The translations under genes and the position numbers were made by a program. Of a stretch of 64,000 nt of DNA, positions 1 through 11,268 are shown piece after piece. The stretch is from Burhinus oedicnemus (taxonomy: Eukaryota; Chordata; Aves; Charadriiformes; Burhinidae). The notes below the pieces were generated by a model. The model had not been told where the DNA came from and ran no database searches. It saw only the letters and a list, made by a program, of their open reading frames with translations. The DNA lies in assembly GCA_008921705.1 (NCBI GenBank), contig VFFE01009068.1, forward strand, positions 2,122,529-2,186,528. The letters run 5' to 3'. The first letter of the stretch is position 1. Every line of letters starts with the position of its first letter.

Positions 1-3000
1 GTACTATGACTTGTAAGTCTTCCGTGATCTGTTACTGAATCTTAGAATGATTTCTAATTTTTTTTTGCTTGCTTGCCTTTTAAAGTCAACACTAGTCTTG
101 GAAGGATTCAGTTCCTAATCAGAGTGAAGATACGGAAATAATCCATCATGTATTCTTAGAAATTTCTCAGCACTGCTTGGAGCCTGAGCTGGAAGAATGA
201 GTCCCACTCTTCTGTGCGTAACTGTAAACATGAAAGTGCTTCTTATATTTACAGTTAAATAGTTCAAACATACAGAGGCAAACTCCAGAGCAGTGGGAAG
301 TTTTAGGAAGAAGAGGCAATTCTGTGACAAATTGTCTACCTCCCCAAATCACGGAACAAAACCACTAGTCTAGCCCAGACTGGATTAGGTATGGGAATAA
401 GGATGCATCACAGTCGTGGCTGCTTGATCACATTAAGCAGCTGGTTCCCACAGAGAGGTGAGACCAGCTGAGCCCCAAGATTGAGTCTTCTGTTTGAGAA
501 TACTACCATGACTGTAGACAGATTACCTGAAGAGATTTCTGTAAAATGGGCAATCAGCCAAACTACAAGATAATTATCTCGCTCTGAAATGGTTAGATTT
601 ACCACATCTAATCAGTGTTTCCTTTTTCTGCATACACTTTTTGATTCTGTTTTCAATCCTGCAGGTGCAGAGCACAAGCATTGCTCCCTTTATTTTAGAG
701 CAGTCTTGGTAAAGCTGTATTCTTATCATCTCTGGTGCTATACTCAATTTGGTCTGTTGGGATTGGCAAATTCCTCTGGGAATGGCCATTATTTGGCAAA
801 GAATGTGTGCACAGCAATTGCAGCGGCATTATGCTGTGTAGCACTGGAAAAAGGAAGGAAAGAATTAGTGTCTGAATAATTTGAGGTTCTATTGTGAGGA
901 GGAAAAAAAAGAATGGAGAAAAGTTACTAGTAGAAGAGGAAAAACTGCAAGAGCTAAAGAACAGGGAACGGAGTTTCTGGGAGAGGTGGAAGGAGAAATT
1001 AGCCTTATGAAAGAAAAAAATGATAAAATGACATCTTAAGGACAGTTAGGTTTTTAACATGTTGTTTAAAATACATTGTTGTCTTTAAAACACTCAGAAG
1101 AAAAGAATGAAAGTGGAGTGAGAAGATGTTGAAAAAGGAAAGAAAATAGATATAGGCTGAAAAAATCCAGACAGCCTTCACTAAGCTGTAAGACTGATCT
1201 AGCTGAGGGTAGAGGCTGTTGTCTTGCTGATTTCAGGAAAACGAATATTTCAACAGTGTATTTGGGTCATCCAAGGACAAAAGTCGGCCAACCCTGCTCA
1301 GTTTCTTGCTTATGAGAGGTCCCATTGGTTTCGGTGCAAATACATATGGAGTAAGATATTGTGCATGTAGGACAGAATGATCCTTAGGTATTAAAAAGTA
1401 CATTTTCAAAGTAAAAATGTCTGCAATAAATTTTTATGGCAAATACTGGAGTATATGTTAAGTATATTAGATGAACTTTAATTTTGTTCTTGCACAAAAA
1501 CATATACTTCAAACGCTATACAATGATGATTGTATAATGATAAGCAGAGGACAAGAGATGGATATTGAAGGGACTGATCATTATCCTGAAAATAATTACA
1601 TTAAGCTGCATACACAGTTTGAGTCCACTGCTCCTGGAACCAGAGCATTGTTGATGCAGTAAAATCTCTCAACTGTCTGGAATCATACAGATTATTTTTT
1701 TAGTTTATTTTTTTAAGCCTGAAACACCTGGCTAGGTGACTTTGGTCAGGAGTTTAGTAAAAGGAGATAAACATTTTAATTTCCCTAGTTTAAATATCCA
1801 GGCATGGACCATGAGATAGGCTCAGGTGTAGGCTTCTTTCTACTGCCAGCCTGTATTGAGTATGATTCACATAAGGCTCTTTCTGGTATAATCATTAATA
1901 GAACATGTATTGTCACTATTTTTTTTTTATTTTATTTTATTTCACTGCTCTTTTGGAGCGTAATGTAAGAGAGAAAATTTGGAGTGCAAGTGTTAGGTTT
2001 CTCTATCCAGTGCCTACAAAATTAGTTGTTGCTCTTAGTTCAGCTCCTAGCAGACTCAGCTGTCCATCATTCTAATGATCACTGACTGTTATCCATTATT
2101 AAAGCTCTGTATGGACAGCATAGATTGAAAGGTAAAAGGTAGGATTATTCTTATTCCTAGAAGAATCTCCCCTGCCTCAGAACTGAGGAACAGTGGTGCA
2201 ACAGAACAAAATAAAATGGTTTGACCTATTTCCAAGCCTGATGTTTGCAGGATAAATAAAACTGCTACAGCTAGAACCTGAAACTTTATGTTACTTATGT
2301 CTTTGAGCTACAGGTCAGATTCATTCAACAGTCTTGATGAAAAACCTGGAAATTTTAACTTTAAAACCTGACAACCTCTTTCCTTACATCTATCACCCAT
2401 GAGGCTTTTTTTGTCTATCCAGTAAGAACAATCCACACTAAAAAGAAAGCTACATGAAAACTTCATTGTATATAAGTATTCTTCATTTCACATATGGTTT
2501 CTTATTAACTGCAAAAAACTTTTTGAGTTACGGAATTATCCAAAGTTGCTGGAGTGGAATCTGTCCCAAAGGAATGTTTTATGAAGAGAAAACTGGGAGT
2601 CAAGATTAGGTAAGTGAAGTGAAGCAGCTGCTTCTGCTTGAATTTGCAGTGCCTGAAATAAAACAAGCTCGGGTCTAATCTCTGCTCAAACACAGGCAAC
2701 TGGGAGGTCAGTAAATGCCTATGCTCATGCAGATTATAAAAGACAGGTTCTACCTGCTTAAGAACCTCAAAAAAATAAAAGTCTGCTGGTAGAAAGAGTT
2801 AACTCAGTAGGAAGAAATGTTTAACACCTCTTCCAGCCAACTGTCTAGATTTAAGATCCCAGAGAAGGCAGACAACAATCATTTAGGCAGAAACAATCAT
2901 TTAGGTCAGTGAATACAAATAAACAATTGACCATTTAACCACCTGAGGATACAGCTGCAGAGCAAGCAACTTTCTCACTGCTGGGGGAAGAGGGGGAATC

Positions 3001-4197
3001 TGGCAATGAATTAAGAAACCTGCATGTAGTGGGCTTGCTGTCTTACATTTTGAATCAAGCATGTGGCTCTTGTATATCATGTTATTTATGCTTAAAGTAA
3101 TATAGAGTACAAGGAGCTTATGTAAAATGTAACAGCTCGGGTTCAAGTCTTTCTAAAGGTAGGTGACTCATACCACTCTTCTGCTGACCTTGCACATTTC
3201 AGTATCTGCATAAATTGTCAGTATCTTTAACTATTTATAGAAGGTGATTAATGGAATTATTGACAAGTTAATGATGCTTACTTGTTAAGATACTGTTTGC
3301 CTATTATTCCTTTGAAGAGGCTTTTAAAATATATTTCATTTCAGAAAAATCGAGTGTAACGTAGAAGGGCTTGCTTATTTCTGCTAACTTTATTTTTGCT
3401 CTCTGAAAAGTTGAGGTGGGTGGGTCATAGTTCCTCCTATCCTGCTCTGCAGTGGTGCAACAAACTGGACTTAGAGGAACATATGTTAAGTACAATTTGA
3501 AAGGGGTTCTTGTAATCCCTAATATTCATACCTAATGTTGTGATGTCTTCGAAGACTTTTTTTCTCTATTTTTGTACATGGAGGAGTTTGTGTAAGAAGG
3601 GAATTCCTTCCCTCTCACTCAAGAGCCTTGACAGCATTGCTGACTGATGAGCTCAAATTTGACTAGGTCTGAGTGCAAACTTGCAAAATTAGGGCAAGAG
3701 CCAAAAGGAACTTTGCAAGAGCTGATTTTAGAGACATAAAAAATACATAATTTTTTCCTGTTTTCCCTGAATTTCTCTGTCACAAAAAAAAAAAGTCTTT
3801 TATCCTAATAAACAAAAAAAAAGGGATGAACCAGATTGCATGATGCAGAGACATGTATGGCATGGAGTTCCTACATGACTCCCTGTATCTTTCCACATTT
3901 TTTTACTGTTGACCTTCAGTTTTACACACCTGTTCCATGGGAGGGATTGAAAAAATGAATGGCAGGAACTTTCCATAAAACGCTTATTTCTGTGACTGAT
4001 TATTCATTCTTCCCTTTATAAATGACTGATTCTGTTCCCACAGAACATACCCACATTAATAGCTCTTCTACCTAGAAATAAGAAAGAGAAATTAGGTCTA
4101 AACCAGGCCAGGATCTACCCGATTTCTGTTATGTGTGCTTATAGAAATAGAAACAATGATTTGATCCTATAAAATCTTCTGTTAGAATTTGATATTT
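1..4197. other. AT-rich DNA without a recognised gene
   Basis: I see no gene or recognisable mobile element here. The reading frames present are short (under 100 codons), unrelated to any family I know, and lack convincing splice borders. Minor low-complexity items are a (TTTTA)n-like run near 1919-1942 and A-runs near 3784-3795 and 3814-3823. A 13-base direct duplication (ACAATCATTTAGG) occurs twice between about 2874 and 2905. Confidence 0.6.
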
Positions 4198-4378
4198 CAC
4201 AGAATCATAGGTTGGAAGGGACCTAAAGATCATCTAGTTCCAACCCCTCTGCCACGGATAGGGACAACTTCCACCAGACCAGGTTGCTCAAAGCCCCATC
4301 CAACCTGGCCTTGAACACTTCCAGGGATGGGGCATCTACAACTTCTCTGGAAAACCTGTTCCAAAGTCTCACCATTTG
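4198..4378 (-). mobile_element. CR1 LINE, truncated 3' end
   Basis: The plus strand begins with AGAATCATAG, GTTGGAAGGGACC, AAAGATCATCTAGTTCCAAC and then the AAAGCCCCATCCAACCTGGC block. This is the reverse complement of the CR1 3' untranslated region and the last codons of ORF2. On the minus strand the frame reads a CR1 ORF2 C-terminus ([20 protein letters not shown], then LSNLV). Homology fades after about 4378, so only about 180 bases remain. One copy of the terminal octamer is missing compared with the 27.4 kb and 53.7 kb copies. It is a dead 5'-truncated insertion. Confidence 0.93.
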
Positions 4379-5501
4379 TTGACTTTTGTGAGGTCTTAGA
4401 TTTAACTGCTTCTGAAGAAACAAATGAGAAACAGCAGTAAGTAGCCTTTCACTTTTGGATACCAGTGTTCGGACTAGCAGTACAGCACAGGGGTCTCAGC
4501 CCAGTTCTTTGTAGACAGACAGTAATAAAACTGCAACACTTGCTATTTCTGCTGTGTAGCTTATTGCATGTCTCAGGTCAGAATCAGAATTCAAAGTTTG
4601 TTATGTTCAAATGAGTTAAAACATGCAGAAACATTGGAATTATTTCACATTTTCTAGTATTTTCTGGGAGACTTAACTCTGAGGAAGTTACTATTACTTT
4701 ATTTTTATAAGAACAGTGGATTTTTTTCTTTTTAAAGTATTGTGGATTAAAGGGTATACAGACAGTTGGAGAGCCTGTTTGGCTGTTATTTGAAGTTTTT
4801 CAACTGACTTCAGTAGGAGCAGGATCAGACCTTTCAGATCACCAAACGCTGGTGACTGGAAAAGCTCAGAGAAATATTGTTCTTAGGATGAAAGGAGCAA
4901 GGAGAGTCCATGATATTTTGTGCTGGGATTTCTATTACACAAGAATGTCAAAGGACATGAAGTATTTGAAGGAGGAAAGGGAAGAAATATAATGTCAGGT
5001 AATACTGGATCTAAAAAGCCAAATACAAAGCCAAATACAAAATGTGCACGATATAAGGACACATTTAAATCCTAAATTATTCTAGAGTTTTAATGGATAG
5101 TCCTGTTATCATTCTTTATAAGCTAAGTAAATCTTCTTTGAATTCTTCACAAATCTCAGCTACTTTTAAAAAATTACTTTCTTTTGACAGCTATATTAAC
5201 ATATGGCTCTGCATAAAGGAATCATGCAATGTAATATCGGGATATACATTTTTTAAAAAAGAGATGAGAGGATCCGGCAATATAATCTTCTTGTTGTAAT
5301 CCTGTATTAATCCATTCTGTATTGCTAAGGTTTTTATTTGAGTGTGGAGCTCACAAAGATTCTGGCAGAAGCAAAAAAAGAGAAAGAAAATGAAAAGTCT
5401 TCTCTATATAAATCCCCAGAGCTACACCTATAAAGAATTTTTGCAATCTGCAAAGAAAGGAACAGCCCCAGGAACTAATCTCTTATTGCATGGATTTCTC
5501 T

Positions 5502-5504
<3 letters not shown>
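4379..5504. other. AT-rich spacer
   Basis: No gene or repeat was recognised. A tandem duplication of about 13 bases (CCAAATACAAAG-like) lies near 5018-5042. Confidence 0.55.

Positions 5505-5549
<45 letters not shown>
5505..5549. repeat. Poly(T) tract, 45 bases
   Basis: An uninterrupted run of 45 T follows a short CTCTC stretch and is the longest homopolymer in the window. On the minus strand it is a 45-base A run directly after a CpG-containing block, which could be the tail of a retrocopied RNA. On the plus strand it would act as an extreme pyrimidine tract in front of the acceptor-like CAG at 5571-5573. A plain A/T microsatellite is the default explanation. Confidence 0.95.
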
Positions 5550-5550
<1 letters not shown>

Positions 5551-5573
5551 TCCTGACCTTGGCTCTTCCACAG

Positions 5574-5662
5574 CCCCGGTAAGTGTGCCTCTGCCTCGTG
5601 ATGAGCTCGCTGCTACGACTGGCTCTCAGGGCATGCCTTTTCAGCATCAACTTGCTGTTTAA
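5574..5662 (+). CDS. Possible terminal coding exon (speculative)
   Basis: After the T run there is a branch-point-like CTGAC (5553-5557) and an acceptor-like CTCTTCCACAG ending at 5573. From there one frame runs open for 28 codons to TAA at 5660-5662. The frame reads PVSVPLPRDELAATTGS and then ends in FQHQLAV, with balanced composition. The block carries several CpGs, unlike the surrounding AT-rich DNA. I do not recognise the protein, and no upstream exon was found. An alternative is that the minus strand is the sense strand of a retrocopied transcript whose A tail is the T run; there a frame of about 43 codons starts MSVWDELNSKLML and runs into the A run without a stop. Both could be chance. 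Confidence 0.2.
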
Positions 5663-6071
5663 CTCATCCCACACTGACATCACTCAAACGCTGAAATGGG
5701 GTTTGGTTTTGCTAGACCTGCAGAGATGACAAATCAATTGATTTTGTGGCGTGTGATGAAAATGCTAATGTTTCATTATCAATGCTCTTACTGAACTTCA
5801 GAGTAGGGCCTGATCTAAGGGGACACCAGATCACACAGCATTTGCTTAGAGCTGCAGCCCACCTTAAAAGCTAAGAATGCCAAGAATATGTTTGCCTCCC
5901 GGCGTTTCTATAAAAACTGGCTTAAAGAAGGTTAGCAAGGGAGAAAAATCTGGGTTTTTTAACTGAAGTGTGAAACAACAACAATTTCAATATTAGAAAT
6001 GGACTGAGATTAAATCTTATAATGTGGAAAGTCTGAGAAGCTGTTCCTAGGAGTAGGCTACACTCTAATTT

Positions 6072-6108
6072 TTACAGTCTGTCTCTCTTACCATAAGAGA
6101 GACTGTAA
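6072..6108. other. Short hairpin (inverted repeat)
   Basis: GTCTCTCTTA (6081-6090) is perfectly complementary to TAAGAGAGAC (6094-6103) across a 3-base loop. Beyond a 4-base bulge on the left, TTACA (6072-6076) pairs with TGTAA (6104-6108), giving about 15 base pairs in 37 bases. It is too short for a typical microRNA precursor, and no function is implied. Confidence 0.6.
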
Positions 6109-7718
6109 TGTTAAATACTACTAGTGGTATTATTTCTACCAGTTTTATAAGCAAAACATCTGTTTATTTGACCAGATAATGCAAAACTGAAACACATGAG
6201 TGGACAGCTTTGGTTAAAGCTAGCATTAAAGCAGTCCTAAATTTGGAATACTGAACATTTTGCATGTTATTTTGCATGTTACACTGCTTATGCACATTTC
6301 TGGTTTTCAGCAATTTTAGATTTCCTTAAGGATATTTCTTGAATTATTTTTTTCTCTCAGACACTGGAATATTTCTTTCACCTGTGGGAAAACAGGACTA
6401 TTGCAGCTCTTGGGACAGTCCTCCATCTTGGCAGGGCAGCCTGCCATCTTGAATTTCGCGAAGGAGCTGTGCTCACAAACCCCATGTTGCCAGTGTGCCT
6501 CTCTTGGCAGCTTCTCTCCATCCCCTCTTCTGTTGCTGTTCTATATTCCTTGAAGGGACAGAAGACTACAGAGAGATTCTGCTTGTACTGGGCAGTATCT
6601 TGTTTTATCTCTGCCTTCACAAATGACTTTTTTTCCAATCTATTAGGTAATTTTGATCAGCTCACAAACTGTCTTCATTTTGCTATGCCACAAACCACTG
6701 GTGGTGTTTGCCACAGTATCACACTAAGTGCCATCACGTGCTGTCAAAACCATCAATTAAAAAGGAAATTTTACATCCAAAACACTTGTTAAATGTGCAG
6801 ATATATGTTACATTTTTGTGCTTGTTTTGTTGTTGGCAAGATTTTATTTAAATTATCTTGGTGTTTGTTGTTAATATTCTCTTATTAACATTCTGTGCTT
6901 CTCTTAGTCTCTCGTAGCATCAGGTTTTGATGTTTGCTCAAGAGCACTTTGCATTATTCTCCAGGCTTCACAGGTGAAGACTGCAGAAGGATTCTCAGCT
7001 AATACTTTTCTCCCACAGCCCTGTTTTTCAGTTTTCTAAGAAGTGAGCATTATGCATTCAGGGTTTTGATATTTTTAGGGTAATTTTTCCTGCTGTACAT
7101 TTTTAGAGTTTGGTAAACAATGCTGCATTTCTAAAATTATCTTTATGCTGCTTGCTGTTCACCAACTGATCTTTTTGTTAGTTTTATTGAGTGCCTTTCT
7201 GTGTTTGATATTTGCACTTTATTCTCCTTTCTTTGAACATTTTGTATTCTACAGTTTTCTTGGTTACTAGGATTTAGCTGACCCTATGAATTTAGAACTT
7301 TAATGAATAATTTAATTCTACTGTGAACTTTATATATATTAATAAGAGTAAGTATGCACATAATTTTGAAACTTGAGTCATTGCTGGTGCATAGAATAGA
7401 GATGGTGTGCATAGCTTGAATCACAAAACTCCTTCTAATCCTTGCTATGCCTTATTTGTATAGGCCCCACTGTATTTTTCTTTGCTTGTTGACTTGAAAA
7501 TCTTGAATAAGTAAACAGAGTTTGGTCCTACAGCTGCAACACATTTTATGATCATGAACAGTGGGAGCATTTTCTTATTTATCTAATTTAGGAGGTCAGA
7601 AATTGATGGAGAATGCGTGATTCTTAGTTCAGTAATATTACCTCCTTTTGATAACTGTTTTTATAACTGTATTGTTTCCAAGACTACATGAAGTATGTTA
7701 ATTGGCGTAGAAGTTAAC

Positions 7719-7740
7719 AAAAAACAAACAAACAAACAAA
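7719..7740. repeat. (AAAC)n microsatellite
   Basis: AAAC/CAAA units repeat about five times. A similar short AAAC-type run occurs at 29529-29551. Confidence 0.85.
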
Positions 7741-9309
7741 ATCTAATATATTTCCTTATAGCCTGTTGTTAAAGATTACTAGTTTACATATCTCATTTGT
7801 ACACAGCTTGTTTGGTTTTAAAATAATTATTCTTTATAAATGTTGACAGAAAAATGCAGTATCATGAAAAAAAAAATGTAATATGTATTTATAAAAACTT
7901 TCATTTAGCTTCCGTTCATCTTCATCCCAACAGTGACTTTATTAAAACAGTGACTTCTCATAAAGGGGGAGAGAAAACAGGCATTTGAACAGATGGGCTT
8001 AATAAAGATTCTGCAGTATATCTGCCACAAATGGTTGAGCACCGCTACTAAAGCCAGGACTAAGATATCACTAAGAATAAAGAACTTCCAAATGGTTTGT
8101 GCTCTCAGTGAAGATGTTTTAGATTAAAAGACAAAGGTTGTGATGTAAATGTACATAGATCAAAGAGGACACATAATGGAACCTTTCTATATAGAAGGAA
8201 AAATCCACTTTCTTCCAGAGTAATATAATTGCAGTGTGCTGCAGTGGGAGAACAGCAAATCCTGTATTATTTTGGTTTTGTTTTTGGTTTTTTTTTTAAC
8301 TTATTGCTGCTCCTAGTTGAAATATGGTTTCTGTCTTTTGGTTTACAGTGTCACCAAAAATAATGTTATTAAAGCTTTAAATTTTCATAGGTATCCCTCT
8401 TACGAATCCTTGTGCAAGGTGGGAAGAAGTTGCTCCTGTCATTCATTCTCTGCTATAGACTTTTTTTTTTTTCCCCAATAGTGCATGGAAAAAATGAAAT
8501 AAGTTTTTATAAAACCATGTTTGGAAGGACAAATCATTTCAAATATGTAGTTACTGAATAAAAAAAATTCACAATGAGTACAATCTGTATGTTTTAAATT
8601 ACCACAACTTGCTGATACTATCAAGCCTAAACTGTCCTGTTGCCTAAAACCTAGTGAAAGATTAAATTCAGCTCATCTTCACATTTAAACATTGGGCACA
8701 TTCCTGATGTTTCCTGTGTTTCCATGGCAGGGAATTAGACTAGAAACATCGTGTACTTTTAGTCTCTGTATTTTGGTGAAGAGTTCTTCTCTGCCCAGGA
8801 GAATTAAAAATAGTGTTTCAGTGCATCCCTGACTTGGCTTTCATTCCAGGTAAAATTAGGTAAGGGTGTGGGTTTCTTCATGTCTAATTTTGAGACGCGA
8901 CTTGGTGTTGTCTCCTTCCACAAAAACACTAATTCCCTTTGCAAAATTTCCGTAATGGTCACATGTCCTTGAAAACTTGTAACAAGATTTTATATAGAGA
9001 AATGTTGTTAATGAAATTCTGAATACTTTGGCCATGAATAATTTTGGGTCAGAACTTCCTTTTAGCTATCCCACTGCTTTTGTTTAGAAGCCTCTTATTT
9101 AAGTATCTGTTTTGAAAATTTAACCATTTTTTAAAAAATACATTCAGTATGAGACCTGTTATTTCCTCAAGTACAGATTTTTCTTTAAATAATAATTTTA
9201 AACCTTCTGGTGATATGATAAGTAACTGCCTAGTCTCAGTTACCAAGATTAGTTTATTTTGAGAAGAATTTTTATTGATGTATTGCCACTGTTTATTTTC
9301 CATTTACAG

Positions 9310-9426
9310 GAATTTAAATCTAACAGCTTTACAGCAGCAGACAAATACTGTTGCCTTATTCAAAACAGATAAGTACGGAGATGCTGATCTAGTGGAGTGC
9401 ATTGCACAAAATTGTCAATTGCTACA
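9310..9426 (+). CDS. Exon-like segment, unidentified protein (speculative)
   Basis: This 117-base segment is preceded by TTTATTTTCCATTTACAG and followed by GTAAGG, both close to splice-site consensus. One frame is open throughout. The first base completes a split codon, 38 codons follow, and the last two bases begin another codon, so the segment is phase-symmetric. The peptide starts NLNLTALQQQTNTVALFK and ends DLVECIAQNCQLL. I do not recognise it, and there is no matching neighbour exon in the window. Acceptor-open frame-donor combinations of this size are expected a few times by chance in 64 kb, so this is a candidate only. Confidence 0.25.
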
Positions 9427-9699
9427 GTAAGGCTCTGTTTGTAGAAAAGTCTGTTTGGTCTTTATTTTTTAATCAAGGTACTTGTTGCCTATGAAACCTG
9501 AAAAGAGAGCTGGAAATGGGTATTGCTCATTCTAAAAGAAGGCCTGAACAAACGAAGTCTCACTACCTTGTATTTCATGCAGTTCTGTGAATCTTGAAGT
9601 GCATCTCAGGAGTATGTTCTCCTTCTTCCTTGTAGGAGTTTACCTGTTTCTTGGAGGCCATCTCACTGAAAAGAGCTGTTGTGAAACAGAAGCTAGAAG

Positions 9700-10070
9700 A
9701 AGACCCTGGGGCAGTGACTAAGATCTGAGGCTCCCGTGCTTGTCCCCCATCTGAGCTAAGCTGAGGCCATGATGCTGCTGCACCTGTACCCCATCTGGTA
9801 TTTCCCTGATCCTGATCCGCATCCCAACCTGCCGACTTGGCTTTCTGGTCTGGCCTTGGGTCTGCCTCATCACTATGGACTTGCTGGGTGCTTGCTGGGC
9901 TCTTGGCTGATCCTGGTTACCATCACCAGGCCTGATCCTGACCCTGACTTACTGACTTCATTTCCTGGCTCCGTGTCAGGGAGGCTGTTGACCCTGCCTG
10001 CCGTGTGACACTCCGCTCCCAGCTTTCCTTCCCTTGCAGGGCAGCCTGCCCTTGCTGCTGTCTGACAGAG
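9700..10070. other. GC-rich island of unknown origin
   Basis: This block of about 370 bases is much richer in G and C than its surroundings. It contains repeated CCTGATCCTGA motifs (about 9804-9814 and 9931-9941) and GCTTGCTGGG-type duplications. Composition and internal repetition suggest an inserted element, for example part of an LTR or the 5' region of a retroelement, but I cannot name a family. A 79-codon plus-strand frame (9769-10008) is proline- and leucine-rich and looks like a by-product of the composition. Confidence 0.45.
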
Positions 10071-11230
10071 CTAACGGAAAAGACTCATATTACTCTCTAA
10101 ACCTGCTTATTTGAATTATTTTGGCTAAGTTTCCACTCTTTGTTACTGTCACCCAATTACTGAATCTGTCGACTTGCGACCTTGAAGCTGCATAAGCAAA
10201 TACTTATGGCTACTTATATTCTCACAATTCCCTGCTTCCCAAGTCTAAATCACTGCATCCATCATGAAATTGTGTGTCACTTCACACTAATGGTTATTTG
10301 ATTAGCAGCAAATTGAAATTATCTAGATGAATTATCAGTGGCAATGATTTAGCTGTAGCTCAATGTTAACACCAGGGTGAAACATAAGGGGGATGCAGCA
10401 TAGGGGCTGCTCTTGACGAACGATGAGGAAAAAAGGGTATGATCGCTACCCTCAACGTCCCAGTACCTTTATTGGAATGAGCAAAGATACAGCTAAACTG
10501 GTTCAAAGACTGCCACCATTTTGGGATGCTGCATGCTTAATTTGACAATGATCATTAAGAATTAAGCAGCTAGGCCAGTTGCTGTGATTGTCCTTGGAGG
10601 CTTTATTATATGAGCTATTGTGCAAGAAAATGTGCAATTAAAAATGCAAATGTTCTCATGCTCTTGATTCATTTGAAATGAAGGCACAATGTTAGTTAAA
10701 AAAAAGTCAACAAGAAAAAAGAAAATACATTTATAAATAAAATATAGAGGAAATATAGAGGAAGCTTCCAAGCTCAGATAACCTATTTCATCAGGCATTT
10801 AAAATAAATATCTTTGAGACAGGATATGTTTTAAGAAAAGGATGCATATCTCCATTCTCAAGACATTAGATTTTAAATATTTTTTCTTTGCCACTAATAT
10901 CTATGTGATATGTCTTCATAAAAGTTGTTTAAAACATTTATTGAATTCAAGGACAGGGAAATAATTTGCATTCAGTCTACAAGCTAGAGGGACTATATGT
11001 ATTTATCTGCATAATACAGAAGCATAAAAAACAAAGCCCATATTCTGTTATAAACAAAATAAGGTTGTATAGCTATTAGTAACGGGTGAATACAGGACCA
11101 AAGTATGTACAGGCACTTTATGGAGGAGGAATTATTATATGCTTGAGTGTAGCTGAATGGAATAATAAAAGGGAGTTCCTGCTAGAATTATACCTACAAA
11201 TGGTTCTTTTAGTTGTCAGCTTATACTTAT

Positions 11231-11268
11231 AGAAAAAAAGAAAGAAAAAAAAAAAAGAAATAAAAGAG
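11231..11268. repeat. A-rich purine tract
   Basis: This low-complexity run of A with scattered G has no sign of being the tail of a recognisable element. Confidence 0.85.

Larger units (their letters stand above)
5700..9309. other. AT-rich DNA without a recognised gene
   Basis: No gene was identified. Small structures seen are a 10-base perfect inverted repeat at 6081-6103, a direct 12-base duplication (TTTTGCATGTTA) near 6258-6282, and an (AAAC)n run at 7719-7740. A somewhat GC-richer patch lies at about 6378-6540 and has no recognised origin. Confidence 0.55.
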
